From JAGXTF01 sp040376005 (GTDB lineage: Bacteria; Bacteroidota; Bacteroidia; NS11-12g; UBA955), in assembly GCA_040376005.1 (NCBI GenBank), contig JBEIRK010000003.1, positions 1 to 49,747 of the forward strand: 49,747 nucleotides of DNA, given 5' to 3'. The notes below the pieces were generated by a model that was not told where the DNA came from, did no database searches, and saw only the letters and a list, made by a program, of their open reading frames with translations. The position numbers were made by a program, and so were the translations under genes. Shown one piece after another: positions 31,965 through 38,792 of the stretch (the stretch's first letter is position 1; every line of letters starts with the position of its first letter).

Positions 31965-33860
31965 ATGACAATTACGAGCAAATCTCAGCTACATGACCCT
32001 GGCTTTCCCTCATTGCATGCCATGTTTTTGCATGCCGCAAACACAATAAACAAGCCAGAAGACACCTATTTGATTCGCAAAGAAAAAGGGGTGTGGAATG
32101 AAATAAGTTATGCCGAAGTATTAGATAAGGCCAGCTGCCTAGGATCTTATTTTTTGGAAAATGGACTCCAAAAAGGGGATAGGGTGGCTATGGTAATGGA
32201 AAATTCTCCTGAATTTTATTTTATTGACCAGGCCTTACAGAAGTTGGGCATGATCAATATTTCAATTTATCCAACACTCACAGCGGATGAAACGGCATTT
32301 ATTTTAAATGATAGTGGTGCCAAAATCTTATTTACAGGGAATCATTTTCTGCTGAAAAAGTTTAAGAAAGTAGAGACCATGTGTCCTGATGTATTGCGCA
32401 TAATCTCAATGCCCGAAGACATTGATACCAATGATAAGTTTCTAACCTTTAGCCAGGCGCTAGAAATAGGCCGTTCCAATAAAGAGAAATGGAATGATAC
32501 AGCCGAATCAATGTATGCGCAGGTGACTCGGGATGATATTGCCACTTTTATCTATACCAGCGGAACAACCGGTGTGCCTAAGGGCGCCATGTTGACCCAC
32601 GGTAATTTTCTCACCAATTGCTTTGATGCCATTGATTTGGTACCAGACATCAATAAACACGACCGTTACTTGAGTTTTCTACCCTTAAGTCACGTTTACG
32701 AACGCATGGCTACCAACTATTTAAGTCAGTATGTAGGGGCACAAATTGCGTTTTCAGAATCTGTTGACAAGGTGGCGCAGAACATTAACGAAGTGAACCC
32801 TACGCTTATGGCGTGCGTGCCAAGGCTGTTGGAACGCATACACGATAAAGTGGCTAAGAATGCAAAGGAATCTGGTAAGGTGAAATTTGCCATATTTAGA
32901 TGGGCACTGCGTGTAGGTGATAAAGTACGCAGGCTTAAAGAAGAGGGTAAAACCCCGGGTCCATTGTTGGCATTGTCCTACTCCATTGGCGAAAAATTGG
33001 TGTATTCTAAGATCAAAGCAAAGATGGGTGGAAGAATGAAGTTGTTTGTCAGTGGTGGTGGTGCGTTGCCCCCACATGTAGGAGAGTTCTTTGCCAATTT
33101 GGGACTGAAAGTTCAGGAAGGTTTTGGCCTAACTGAAACCTCACCATTTATGACTGTAAATGAATTTCACCGTCAATTGTATGGCACGGTGGGACGGGTG
33201 GCGCCTCGCCAACAGGTGGCTATTCAGAATATTGATACGAAAGAGATGATTACAGTGCAGGACTATTTTTCTTTTGATCCAAACTTTGCTTGTGAAGAGG
33301 GAGAAATATTGGCCAAGGGCCCGAATATTATGAAAGGCTATTGGAACAAACCCGATGAAACCGCCAATGTGTTTGATGCAGAAGGCTGGTTTCACACAGG
33401 GGATATCGGACGTTTTGATAGAGGGTATTTGAAAATTACGGATCGCCTGAAAAATATGTTGGTTACCAGTTTGGGTAAGAATATTTATCCTACCCAGTTG
33501 GAAAACAACTTCTTAAGAAGCTCTAGAATAGAACAAATATTCATCATAGGAGACAAGCGGGAATTTGTGACAGCCATTATAGTTCCGAACCGTGAAGACA
33601 TGCAACCAGAACTTGGTTTGCCTGATAGCTATTTTGTGGAAAATGATCCTTTTGTACAGGATGAAAAAGTGATTGCCTGGGTGGCGGGTGAGGTAAAACG
33701 TTTGAATGAGAATGTGGCCAAATTTGAACGCGTTAAGGAGTTCCTTGTGAAGCGCAATCCCTTTAGTGTTGAGGATGGTGATATGACTATTACACTGAAA
33801 ATCAAGCGCAAAGTAGTTATGGAGAAGTTCGCTGATTACATTGAGGGTCTGTACAATTAA
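31965..33860 (+). CDS. Long-chain-fatty-acid--CoA ligase (AMP-forming)
   Basis: About 631 residues of the ANL adenylating superfamily. The ATP-binding P-loop is FIYTSGTTGVPKGAMLTHGN. Further motifs are FLPLSHVYERM, the A5 motif QEGFGLTETSP, the Asp-containing GWFHTGDIGRFD (A7) and LVTSLGKNIYPTQLE with the catalytic Lys region. The insertions fit bacterial FadD/FACS-like AMP-forming synthetases that activate free fatty acids. The start is ATG 31965 (MTITSKSQLHDPG); an upstream in-frame ATG at 31857 lies inside the PorP/SprF gene and would add a hydrophobic stretch that is probably not translated. Confidence 0.93.
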   Translation: MTITSKSQLHDPGFPSLHAMFLHAANTINKPEDTYLIRKEKGVWNEISYAEVLDKASCLGSYFLENGLQKGDRVAMVMENSPEFYFIDQALQKLGMINISIYPTLTADETAFILNDSGAKILFTGNHFLLKKFKKVETMCPDVLRIISMPEDIDTNDKFLTFSQALEIGRSNKEKWNDTAESMYAQVTRDDIATFIYTSGTTGVPKGAMLTHGNFLTNCFDAIDLVPDINKHDRYLSFLPLSHVYERMATNYLSQYVGAQIAFSESVDKVAQNINEVNPTLMACVPRLLERIHDKVAKNAKESGKVKFAIFRWALRVGDKVRRLKEEGKTPGPLLALSYSIGEKLVYSKIKAKMGGRMKLFVSGGGALPPHVGEFFANLGLKVQEGFGLTETSPFMTVNEFHRQLYGTVGRVAPRQQVAIQNIDTKEMITVQDYFSFDPNFACEEGEILAKGPNIMKGYWNKPDETANVFDAEGWFHTGDIGRFDRGYLKITDRLKNMLVTSLGKNIYPTQLENNFLRSSRIEQIFIIGDKREFVTAIIVPNREDMQPELGLPDSYFVENDPFVQDEKVIAWVAGEVKRLNENVAKFERVKEFLVKRNPFSVEDGDMTITLKIKRKVVMEKFADYIEGLYN

Positions 33861-33928
33861 ATAGGCATTTGGGCAATTTGTACATACAACTTGTATAAAA
33901 AAAGCTCAATGAGATAATGAGAATCACT

Positions 33929-33936
33929 TATTTTTG
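33929..33936 (+). promoter_or_regulatory. -7 promoter element (TATTTTTG) for the MraY/WecA-family gene
   Basis: Perfect TAnnTTTG 20 nt upstream of the GTG start at 33957, in a 96-nt A/T-rich gap. Confidence 0.55.
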
Positions 33937-33956
33937 CCACAAATCCGGAAACGAAC

Positions 33957-34982
33957 GTGGAATTAAGTCTAACCCTTTTCTTCTCTATGATCTCTGGATG
34001 CAGTATCGGTGCCTATCTGTTTATGAAATTGGCGCACCGTTATGGACTGCATGATCATCCAAATGGGAGAAGCTCCCATCGACAGCCTACAGTGACAGGT
34101 ATGGGCATTATTCTCGTGCTTGCTTTCATCATTTATTTGTTTTGGCAACCCTTTGAACTCTCGGGTTTATTTGTGTTGGGATTTTTTCTGCTCACGAGTA
34201 TCAGTTTCCTAGATGATTTGTTTTTCTTAAAGCATAGTTTCCGACTTGCCGTGCAGGTATTGGCTGTATCCATTATGGTAAGCCAGTTGCCCTTTCAGTC
34301 ATTTCAATCTTATGGTCCTGAGGCAATCGCATTAGGCATCGCTGCGATTATATTTGGAGTTGGGGTCCTCAACGCCTACAATTTCATGGACGGCATTAAT
34401 GGCATGCTCACGCTTCACTGTATTTTAGTGTTGTCATCGTTTCTGTACCTAAATGAGACCCTTGTTGGCCAACAAGGTCAGGCGTTACACTTTACCAATT
34501 CGCACTTCCTTATTGCAATATTGGTTCCACTAGGAATTTTTGGTGCATTCAATATCCGCACCAGGGCTTTGGCTTTTATTGGTGATGTGGGAAGTATCGG
34601 CATTGCGTTTATCATTTTATACCTCATGTACAATCTGCTGTTAACGACGGGTAATTACGCTTACCTGCTGTTGTTTAGCGTATTTGGTGCTGACGCAGGC
34701 CTTACGGTGGTATACAAACTTATTCTAAGAGAGAACATTTTTGTGCCTCATAGGGATTTCCTATTCAAACGATTGGTTCATTTGCGCAAATGGCCGCATT
34801 TAACGGTGAGCTTCATTTATTTTGGAGTACAGATGGTAATCAACACTGTAGTGATCTTGGCATTACCTAAAACGCCCAAACTAAGCACCCAGATGTCTAT
34901 GTTGTTTATAGTAATGGTGGCATTGGTAGCTGTTTATATTGCCATGCAGAGCACATTTAGGCGTTCTAAGTCTGCGGAGTAA
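33957..34982 (+). CDS. MraY/WecA-family undecaprenyl-phosphate sugar-1-phosphate transferase
   Basis: A 341-residue polytopic membrane enzyme with about ten TM segments. Family motifs: the cytoplasmic HPNGRSSHRQPTVTGMG, the Asp pair in SFLDDLFFLKHSFR, the active-site NAYNFMDGINGM and FIGDVGSIG, and the loop VPHRDFLFKRLVH. It should transfer a sugar-1-phosphate from a UDP-sugar to undecaprenyl phosphate, initiating an O-antigen, capsule or other glycan. WecA-like rather than MraY is favoured because the mur/fts cluster is absent. The start is GTG 33957; there is no ATG at the N-terminus. Confidence 0.9.
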   Translation: MELSLTLFFSMISGCSIGAYLFMKLAHRYGLHDHPNGRSSHRQPTVTGMGIILVLAFIIYLFWQPFELSGLFVLGFFLLTSISFLDDLFFLKHSFRLAVQVLAVSIMVSQLPFQSFQSYGPEAIALGIAAIIFGVGVLNAYNFMDGINGMLTLHCILVLSSFLYLNETLVGQQGQALHFTNSHFLIAILVPLGIFGAFNIRTRALAFIGDVGSIGIAFIILYLMYNLLLTTGNYAYLLLFSVFGADAGLTVVYKLILRENIFVPHRDFLFKRLVHLRKWPHLTVSFIYFGVQMVINTVVILALPKTPKLSTQMSMLFIVMVALVAVYIAMQSTFRRSKSAE

Positions 34983-34995
34983 AAAAATAAAACAA

Positions 34996-35046
34996 ACATC
35001 CAACCCAATAGAACTCAATGCAGTAGAGGGTTAGATTGTGTTTTTT
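34996..35046 (+). terminator. Candidate terminator after the MraY/WecA-family gene
   Basis: An imperfect stem pairs ACATCCAACCC (34996-35006) with GGGTTAGATTGT (35028-35039), followed by six T. The loop is long (about 21 nt), so confidence is moderate to low. Confidence 0.4.
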
Positions 35047-35087
35047 GAAGGGTGTGTGAGAGATTTTTAAAAAAAAAATAAAAATAT

Positions 35088-35118
35088 TTTGCAAAATAAC
35101 TTTGTGCGCTTATTTTTG
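35088..35118 (+). promoter_or_regulatory. Promoter of the small Ala/Thr-rich lipoprotein
   Basis: TTTG at 35088-35091 (-33) and TATTTTTG at 35111-35118 (-7), 19 nt apart, after a long A-tract that could act as an UP-like element. It is one of the best consensus promoters in the window, suggesting strong expression. Confidence 0.75.
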
Positions 35119-35146
35119 CGGCACATTTAATCAGGAAGTAAACAAA

Positions 35147-35350
35147 ATGAAAAAGATCTATTTCGCTATCGCTGCTTGCGCTATCTTCGCTTTCGCGGCT
35201 TGCTCAGGTTCAACTGAAACATCTAACGCTGACACTGCTGCTGCTGCAGACACTACTGCTGCTGCTCCAGAAGCTGCTGCTACTGTTGACACTGCTGCTG
35301 CAACTGTTGACACTGCTGCTAAGACTGAAGCTCCTGCTAAGAAGGACTAA
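35147..35350 (+). CDS. Small low-complexity lipoprotein (Ala/Thr/Asp-rich)
   Basis: A 67-residue lipoprotein: signal MKKIYFAIAACAIFAFAAC with lipidated Cys19, then a tail built almost only of A, T, D, E, P, S and V ending in KKD. A 21-nt unit encoding ATVDTAA is present twice in tandem (from 35279). Similar short acidic lipoproteins are common in Bacteroidota, and no function is established. The start is ATG 35147, not the in-frame TTG or GTG further upstream, because a strong promoter lies between. It has its own terminator, so it is a monocistronic and probably highly expressed gene. Confidence 0.88.
   Translation: MKKIYFAIAACAIFAFAACSGSTETSNADTAAAADTTAAAPEAAATVDTAAATVDTAAKTEAPAKKD
35282..35320 (+). 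repeat. 21-nt tandem repeat within the small lipoprotein gene
   Basis: ACTGTTGACACTGCTGCT occurs at 35282-35299 and again at 35303-35320 (period 21 nt), encoding two TVDTAA units. Such repeats can expand or contract by slippage. Confidence 0.85.
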
Positions 35351-35371
35351 TTCAAGCGAACTCAAGAAATT

Positions 35372-35401
35372 AAAAAGGCACTTGCAAAAGTGCCTTTTTT
35401 T
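35372..35401 (+). terminator. Intrinsic terminator after the small lipoprotein
   Basis: Perfect stem AAAAAGGCACTT/AAGTGCCTTTTT with a GCAA loop, ending in a T-run. The next gene's promoter begins only a few bases later (-7 element 35406-35413). Confidence 0.93.
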
Positions 35402-35405
35402 GTTT

Positions 35406-35413
35406 TATATTTG
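35406..35413 (+). promoter_or_regulatory. -7 promoter element (TATATTTG) for the sorting-domain gene
   Basis: Perfect TAnnTTTG 17 nt before the TTG start at 35431, immediately after the preceding terminator. Confidence 0.55.
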
Positions 35414-35430
35414 CAAAGAGGGGAAATCAA

Positions 35431-35778
35431 TTGAAGAAAATCGCACTTATACTGCTCATGCTTACGCCGCTGTTCACCGCAGTCCAAGCCTCTGGCCCTG
35501 TGGCTACTGGTCCTTCTTTTACCATTAACCCAAATCCTGTTAACGGATCTTACTTTAATGTAAATCTGGATTTTACAGAAACACAGTATCCTGCTGCAAG
35601 TATTGTTATCTCTAACGTGCTTGGTCAAGTTGTATACAACTATCCACTCAAGCCAACAGATTTCGCCAATGGCCACGTGCGCATCGAACTTTCTGATGCG
35701 AAGTTGGACAAAGGTGTTTATTTTGTGCAAATCAAAAGTGGTGAATCTACCAAAACCCAAAAATTAGCGGTTCGCTAA
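35431..35778 (+). CDS. Small secreted protein consisting almost only of a T9SS type A sorting-like domain
   Basis: A 115-residue protein. The signal peptide (MKKIALILLMLTPLFTAVQA) is followed by about ten residues and then a complete sorting-domain pattern: FTINPNPVNGSYFNVNLDF, SIVISNVLGQVVYN, HVRIELSDAKLDKGVYFVQI and a final TKTQKLAVR. No passenger domain precedes it. The start appears to be TTG 35431, preceded by AGAGGGGAAA; no ATG is available before the signal peptide. The GNAT gene begins 3 nt after the stop. It could be a competitor or regulator of T9SS sorting, or a small surface protein. Confidence 0.85.
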   Translation: MKKIALILLMLTPLFTAVQASGPVATGPSFTINPNPVNGSYFNVNLDFTETQYPAASIVISNVLGQVVYNYPLKPTDFANGHVRIELSDAKLDKGVYFVQIKSGESTKTQKLAVR

Positions 35779-35780
35779 TT

Positions 35781-36269
35781 ATGAACGGTACTCCCGTTTC
35801 ACTTTCAACGCCCATTATTCGACCTGCATCATTCGAAGATGCTGATGGTATCTTTCAACTCATCCATGAATTGGCAGTTTATGAGAAAGCACCTCATGAA
35901 GTTATAAATACTGCTGAAGCCATTCGCTTACACGGCTGGGGGGCAACACCTTTGTTTCACTGTTGGGTTGCCTCCATGGAAAACACCATCGTGGGTATGG
36001 CTCTTTGCTATGTCCGCTATTCTACTTGGAAAGGCCCTGTGCTCTATTTGGAAGATATTGTAGTCAATGAAGCCCACAGAGGAAAAGGTATTGGGAAGGA
36101 GCTTTTCGCAGCTTGCGTACAATTTGGCAGAGAAAACAACTATCCGCGCATGACATGGCAGGTTTTGGATTGGAATGAACCTGCGATTCGCTTTTATGAG
36201 AAGTATGGTGTTAAGTTTGATGCAGAATGGTTAAACTGTAGCATCGACCTTCATGAACCTCTGGCGTGA
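35781..36269 (+). CDS. GNAT N-acetyltransferase (diamine/SSAT-like)
   Basis: A 162-residue acetyltransferase. The acetyl-CoA-binding motif A is HRGKGIGKELFAACVQFGRE (about 95-114), preceded by the beta-strand VLYLEDIVVNEA and followed by WQVLDWNEPAIRFYEKYGVK (motif B). The pattern LEDIVV-x(4)-RGKGIG plus WNEPAIRFYEKYG resembles the spermidine/spermine (SSAT, PaiA-like) branch, so a polyamine or thialysine-like amine is a plausible substrate. Its 3' end overlaps the rhomboid gene by 17 nt. Confidence 0.88.
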   Translation: MNGTPVSLSTPIIRPASFEDADGIFQLIHELAVYEKAPHEVINTAEAIRLHGWGATPLFHCWVASMENTIVGMALCYVRYSTWKGPVLYLEDIVVNEAHRGKGIGKELFAACVQFGRENNYPRMTWQVLDWNEPAIRFYEKYGVKFDAEWLNCSIDLHEPLA

Positions 36270-36906
36270 TATTGTAAAAAAGCTCCTTATTCCGGCACTT
36301 CTCGCCATTGTCATCGCATGGTGCTATTACACTGCTGTACTTTTTGAAATCAATACAGGCGCCTATGGTATTCACCCGCGCGATCCTGCCTACCTTGCAG
36401 GTATACTCACGGTCCCATTGGTACATGCCAATCTCCAACACCTTACACATAACTTACTCTCTCTGACTGCGCTAGCCGCCTTGTTGTACATTGTTTATAG
36501 TCCTTTGGCATCTCGTGTATTGGCACTGTGCTGGTTGCTTACCGGGTTGTTCATGTTTGGATTCGCCCGAGGAGAATTCTTACACGTGGGTGCCAGTGGT
36601 GTTGTGTATGCCTTGATTGGGTTTCTTGTTGCCGCAGGGCTCATTTCCCAGCGCCGTGGACCCATGGTGATTATGCTCGTAGTGATTTTGTTCTATGGCA
36701 GCGCCGTGTGGGGTTTGTTCCCGCTTCAGGCAGAAGTCTCTTGGGATGGCCACTTAAGCGGAGTCGTAGCCGGTGGATTGATTGCCTGGGTGTACAGAAA
36801 ACGCATTCAACAGCTATTCCCGCATCCTAAGCATCCCAGCTGGTTTGAAGAGCCTGACGACGAAGAGGAAGACGAATACAAGCGGTTCGAGCAAGGGAAA
36901 GATTAG
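36253..36906 (+). CDS. Rhomboid-family intramembrane serine protease
   Basis: A 217-residue membrane protein of about six TM segments. The catalytic Ser is in LHVGASGVVYALIGF (GASG) and the catalytic His in SWDGHLSGVVAGG, the GxSx and His dyad of active rhomboids. The oxyanion region HANLQHLTHNLLSL carries the conserved His/Asn. The C-terminus is acidic and cytoplasmic (DDEEEDEYKRFEQGKD). It overlaps the GNAT gene start-to-end, and its TAG stop overlaps the stop of the convergent MFS gene. Substrate unknown. Confidence 0.93.
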   Translation: MNLWRDIVKKLLIPALLAIVIAWCYYTAVLFEINTGAYGIHPRDPAYLAGILTVPLVHANLQHLTHNLLSLTALAALLYIVYSPLASRVLALCWLLTGLFMFGFARGEFLHVGASGVVYALIGFLVAAGLISQRRGPMVIMLVVILFYGSAVWGLFPLQAEVSWDGHLSGVVAGGLIAWVYRKRIQQLFPHPKHPSWFEEPDDEEEDEYKRFEQGKD

Positions 36907-38165
36907 GCAATCACGGGCGATTGAGTTTCGCTGCGTTTATAGCGAAACAAAACAAGAAACAACACTGCAATTGCTGCGGCATAGCCTGCAAATGAAAACC
37001 AGATAGAAGTCCAGTCTTTACTGCCACTGGCATTGGTAAACGCATCTACGATTTCTCCCGCAAACCAACCTCCAAGAATGGCTCCCAGACCATTGGTCAT
37101 GAGCATGAAAAGGCCTTGTGCGCTGGCGCGCATGCCAGGTTTGGCTTCTTTGTCAACAAACAAGGATCCTGAAATATTAAAGAAGTCAAACGCCATACCA
37201 TATACAACCATAGACAGGAGTAGGAATACCAAGCCTGTACCTGGGTTTCCAATTCCAAACAAGCCAAATCGGAGCACCCAAGCAATCATACTAAACAGCA
37301 TAACTTGTTTGATGCCAAATTTTCTTAAGAAGAAGGGGATTGCCAGTATAAACAAGGTTTCAGAAATCTGAGATAAGGATATCAAAATATTGCTGTGCTT
37401 TACGGCAAAGCTATTTACATACATAGGGTTGCTCCCAAAATCACCTAAAAAGGGATTCCCAAACATATTGGTAATCTGCAAAGCACCACCGAGAAACATG
37501 GCAAATAGGAAGAATTTAGCCATCATGGGGTTTTTGAATAGCTGGAAGGCATCAAGCCCTAAGCGTGTAGCTAGTGATTTGCGGCCAGACGTCCTACTCA
37601 CTGCAACAGGAGGAAGTGTAAAGCAATAGAGTGCAACACAGGCCTCCGCAAGGGCTGCAAAATAGAATTGATTATTGTTTTGGGTCCAACCGGCTAGATC
37701 AACGGCCCATTCGGCTACAATAAATCCTACGGTACCCCAAACCCTTATAGGGGCGAAGGATTTTTGAACATCTAGGCTCTCTCTCGATAGCAACGCATAC
37801 GAAACGGAGTTGGATAAGCCAATGGTAGGCATGTAGAAGCAGCTGACCGCGAAAATGGCCCAATACATTTCAGAAGCGGTATGAACGGTGCTCGCATAAT
37901 ACAGCGCAAATCCCGCGAATAAATGGCTCAAGCCGAGCACGATTTCCGCCCTGAGGTATTTATCGGCTAAGATACCCAAGAAGGCGGGCATAAAAAGCGA
38001 GGCCCAACCCATGGTGCCATATGTGTTGCCCACCTTGGAACCTAGATCAGGGTCTATCGGTGAATTAAAGTTGGCGAACATGTATCCACCCAATGAAATC
38101 AACCATATTCCCCATACAAAGAATTGCATGAAGCTGAGAATGGTGAGCTTATGACTTAATCGCAT
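36903..38165 (-). CDS. MFS transporter, nucleoside:H+ symporter (NupG)-like
   Basis: A 420-residue transporter with twelve predicted TM segments. The N-terminus (LTILSFMQFFVWGIWLISLG) and later GMRASAQGLFMLMTNGLGA resemble the NupG/XapB nucleoside:proton symporter branch that is common in Bacteroidota. Import of nucleosides or related sugars is likely but unproven. It lies 45 nt downstream of gmhA on the same strand and is the last gene of that unit. Its TAA shares three bases with the rhomboid TAG on the other strand. Confidence 0.87.
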   Translation of the reverse strand: MRLSHKLTILSFMQFFVWGIWLISLGGYMFANFNSPIDPDLGSKVGNTYGTMGWASLFMPAFLGILADKYLRAEIVLGLSHLFAGFALYYASTVHTASEMYWAIFAVSCFYMPTIGLSNSVSYALLSRESLDVQKSFAPIRVWGTVGFIVAEWAVDLAGWTQNNNQFYFAALAEACVALYCFTLPPVAVSRTSGRKSLATRLGLDAFQLFKNPMMAKFFLFAMFLGGALQITNMFGNPFLGDFGSNPMYVNSFAVKHSNILISLSQISETLFILAIPFFLRKFGIKQVMLFSMIAWVLRFGLFGIGNPGTGLVFLLLSMVVYGMAFDFFNISGSLFVDKEAKPGMRASAQGLFMLMTNGLGAILGGWFAGEIVDAFTNASGSKDWTSIWFSFAGYAAAIAVLFLVLFRYKRSETQSPVIA

Positions 38166-38210
38166 GGTAGTAAAAGGGCGAATCTATCGAATAGTTTCGA
38201 TTTTGAACCA

Positions 38211-38789
38211 TCAATCTTTTGATTGATGCTGTTCTATCGCGTCGATAAGACTGTGAATGACTTTAATATGGATTTCTTGCGCCCTGTCGGCGTATTCAGA
38301 AAAGGGAGCTCTAATTTCAATATCTGCGATATTCGCCAGTGCCCCGCCATCTTTGCCGGTGAGTGCAATGACTTTCATGCCTTTGGCCTTCGCAGTTTCA
38401 GCGGCATTTACCACATTTTTAGAATTGCCGGTAGTAGAGATTGCTAATAAGCAGTCTTGGGCTTGTCCTAAGCCTTCGATGAAACGGCTAAATACTTGTT
38501 CATATCCGAAATCATTGGCAACACAACTAATATGGCTTACATCGCTAATGCACAAGGCTGCAATGGCGGGTCTATTGTTTCTGTATCTTCCCGTTAGCTC
38601 TTCTGCGAAATGCATGGCATCGCAGTGGCTGCCACCGTTACCGCAGCTGATAATTTTGCCTTGGTGTTTCACACTGTGCGCCATAATTTCTGCTGCGGCC
38701 TCTATGCGTGCAATATTTATAGGGTCTGATATGAATTGTTGCAGTACTGATGCTGCTTCTGTAAAATGCGATAATATGCGCGACTGCAT
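38211..38789 (-). CDS. gmhA: D-sedoheptulose-7-phosphate isomerase
   Basis: A 192-residue SIS-domain enzyme that makes D-glycero-D-manno-heptose 7-phosphate for LPS inner core or other heptose glycans. Motifs: ISCGNGGSHCDAMHFAEELT (about 47-66), ISDVSHISCVANDFGYEQVF, LLAISTTGNSKNVV and TLGKDGG-type IALTGKDGGALAN. The length equals the E. coli enzyme and many blocks are near identical to it from memory. No other heptose gene (hldE, gmhB, hldD) is adjacent. The start is ATG 38789, 3 nt after the dsbD stop, so it is translated from the DsbD transcript. Confidence 0.95.
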   Translation of the reverse strand: MQSRILSHFTEAASVLQQFISDPINIARIEAAAEIMAHSVKHQGKIISCGNGGSHCDAMHFAEELTGRYRNNRPAIAALCISDVSHISCVANDFGYEQVFSRFIEGLGQAQDCLLAISTTGNSKNVVNAAETAKAKGMKVIALTGKDGGALANIADIEIRAPFSEYADRAQEIHIKVIHSLIDAIEQHQSKD

Positions 38790-38792
38790 GGC

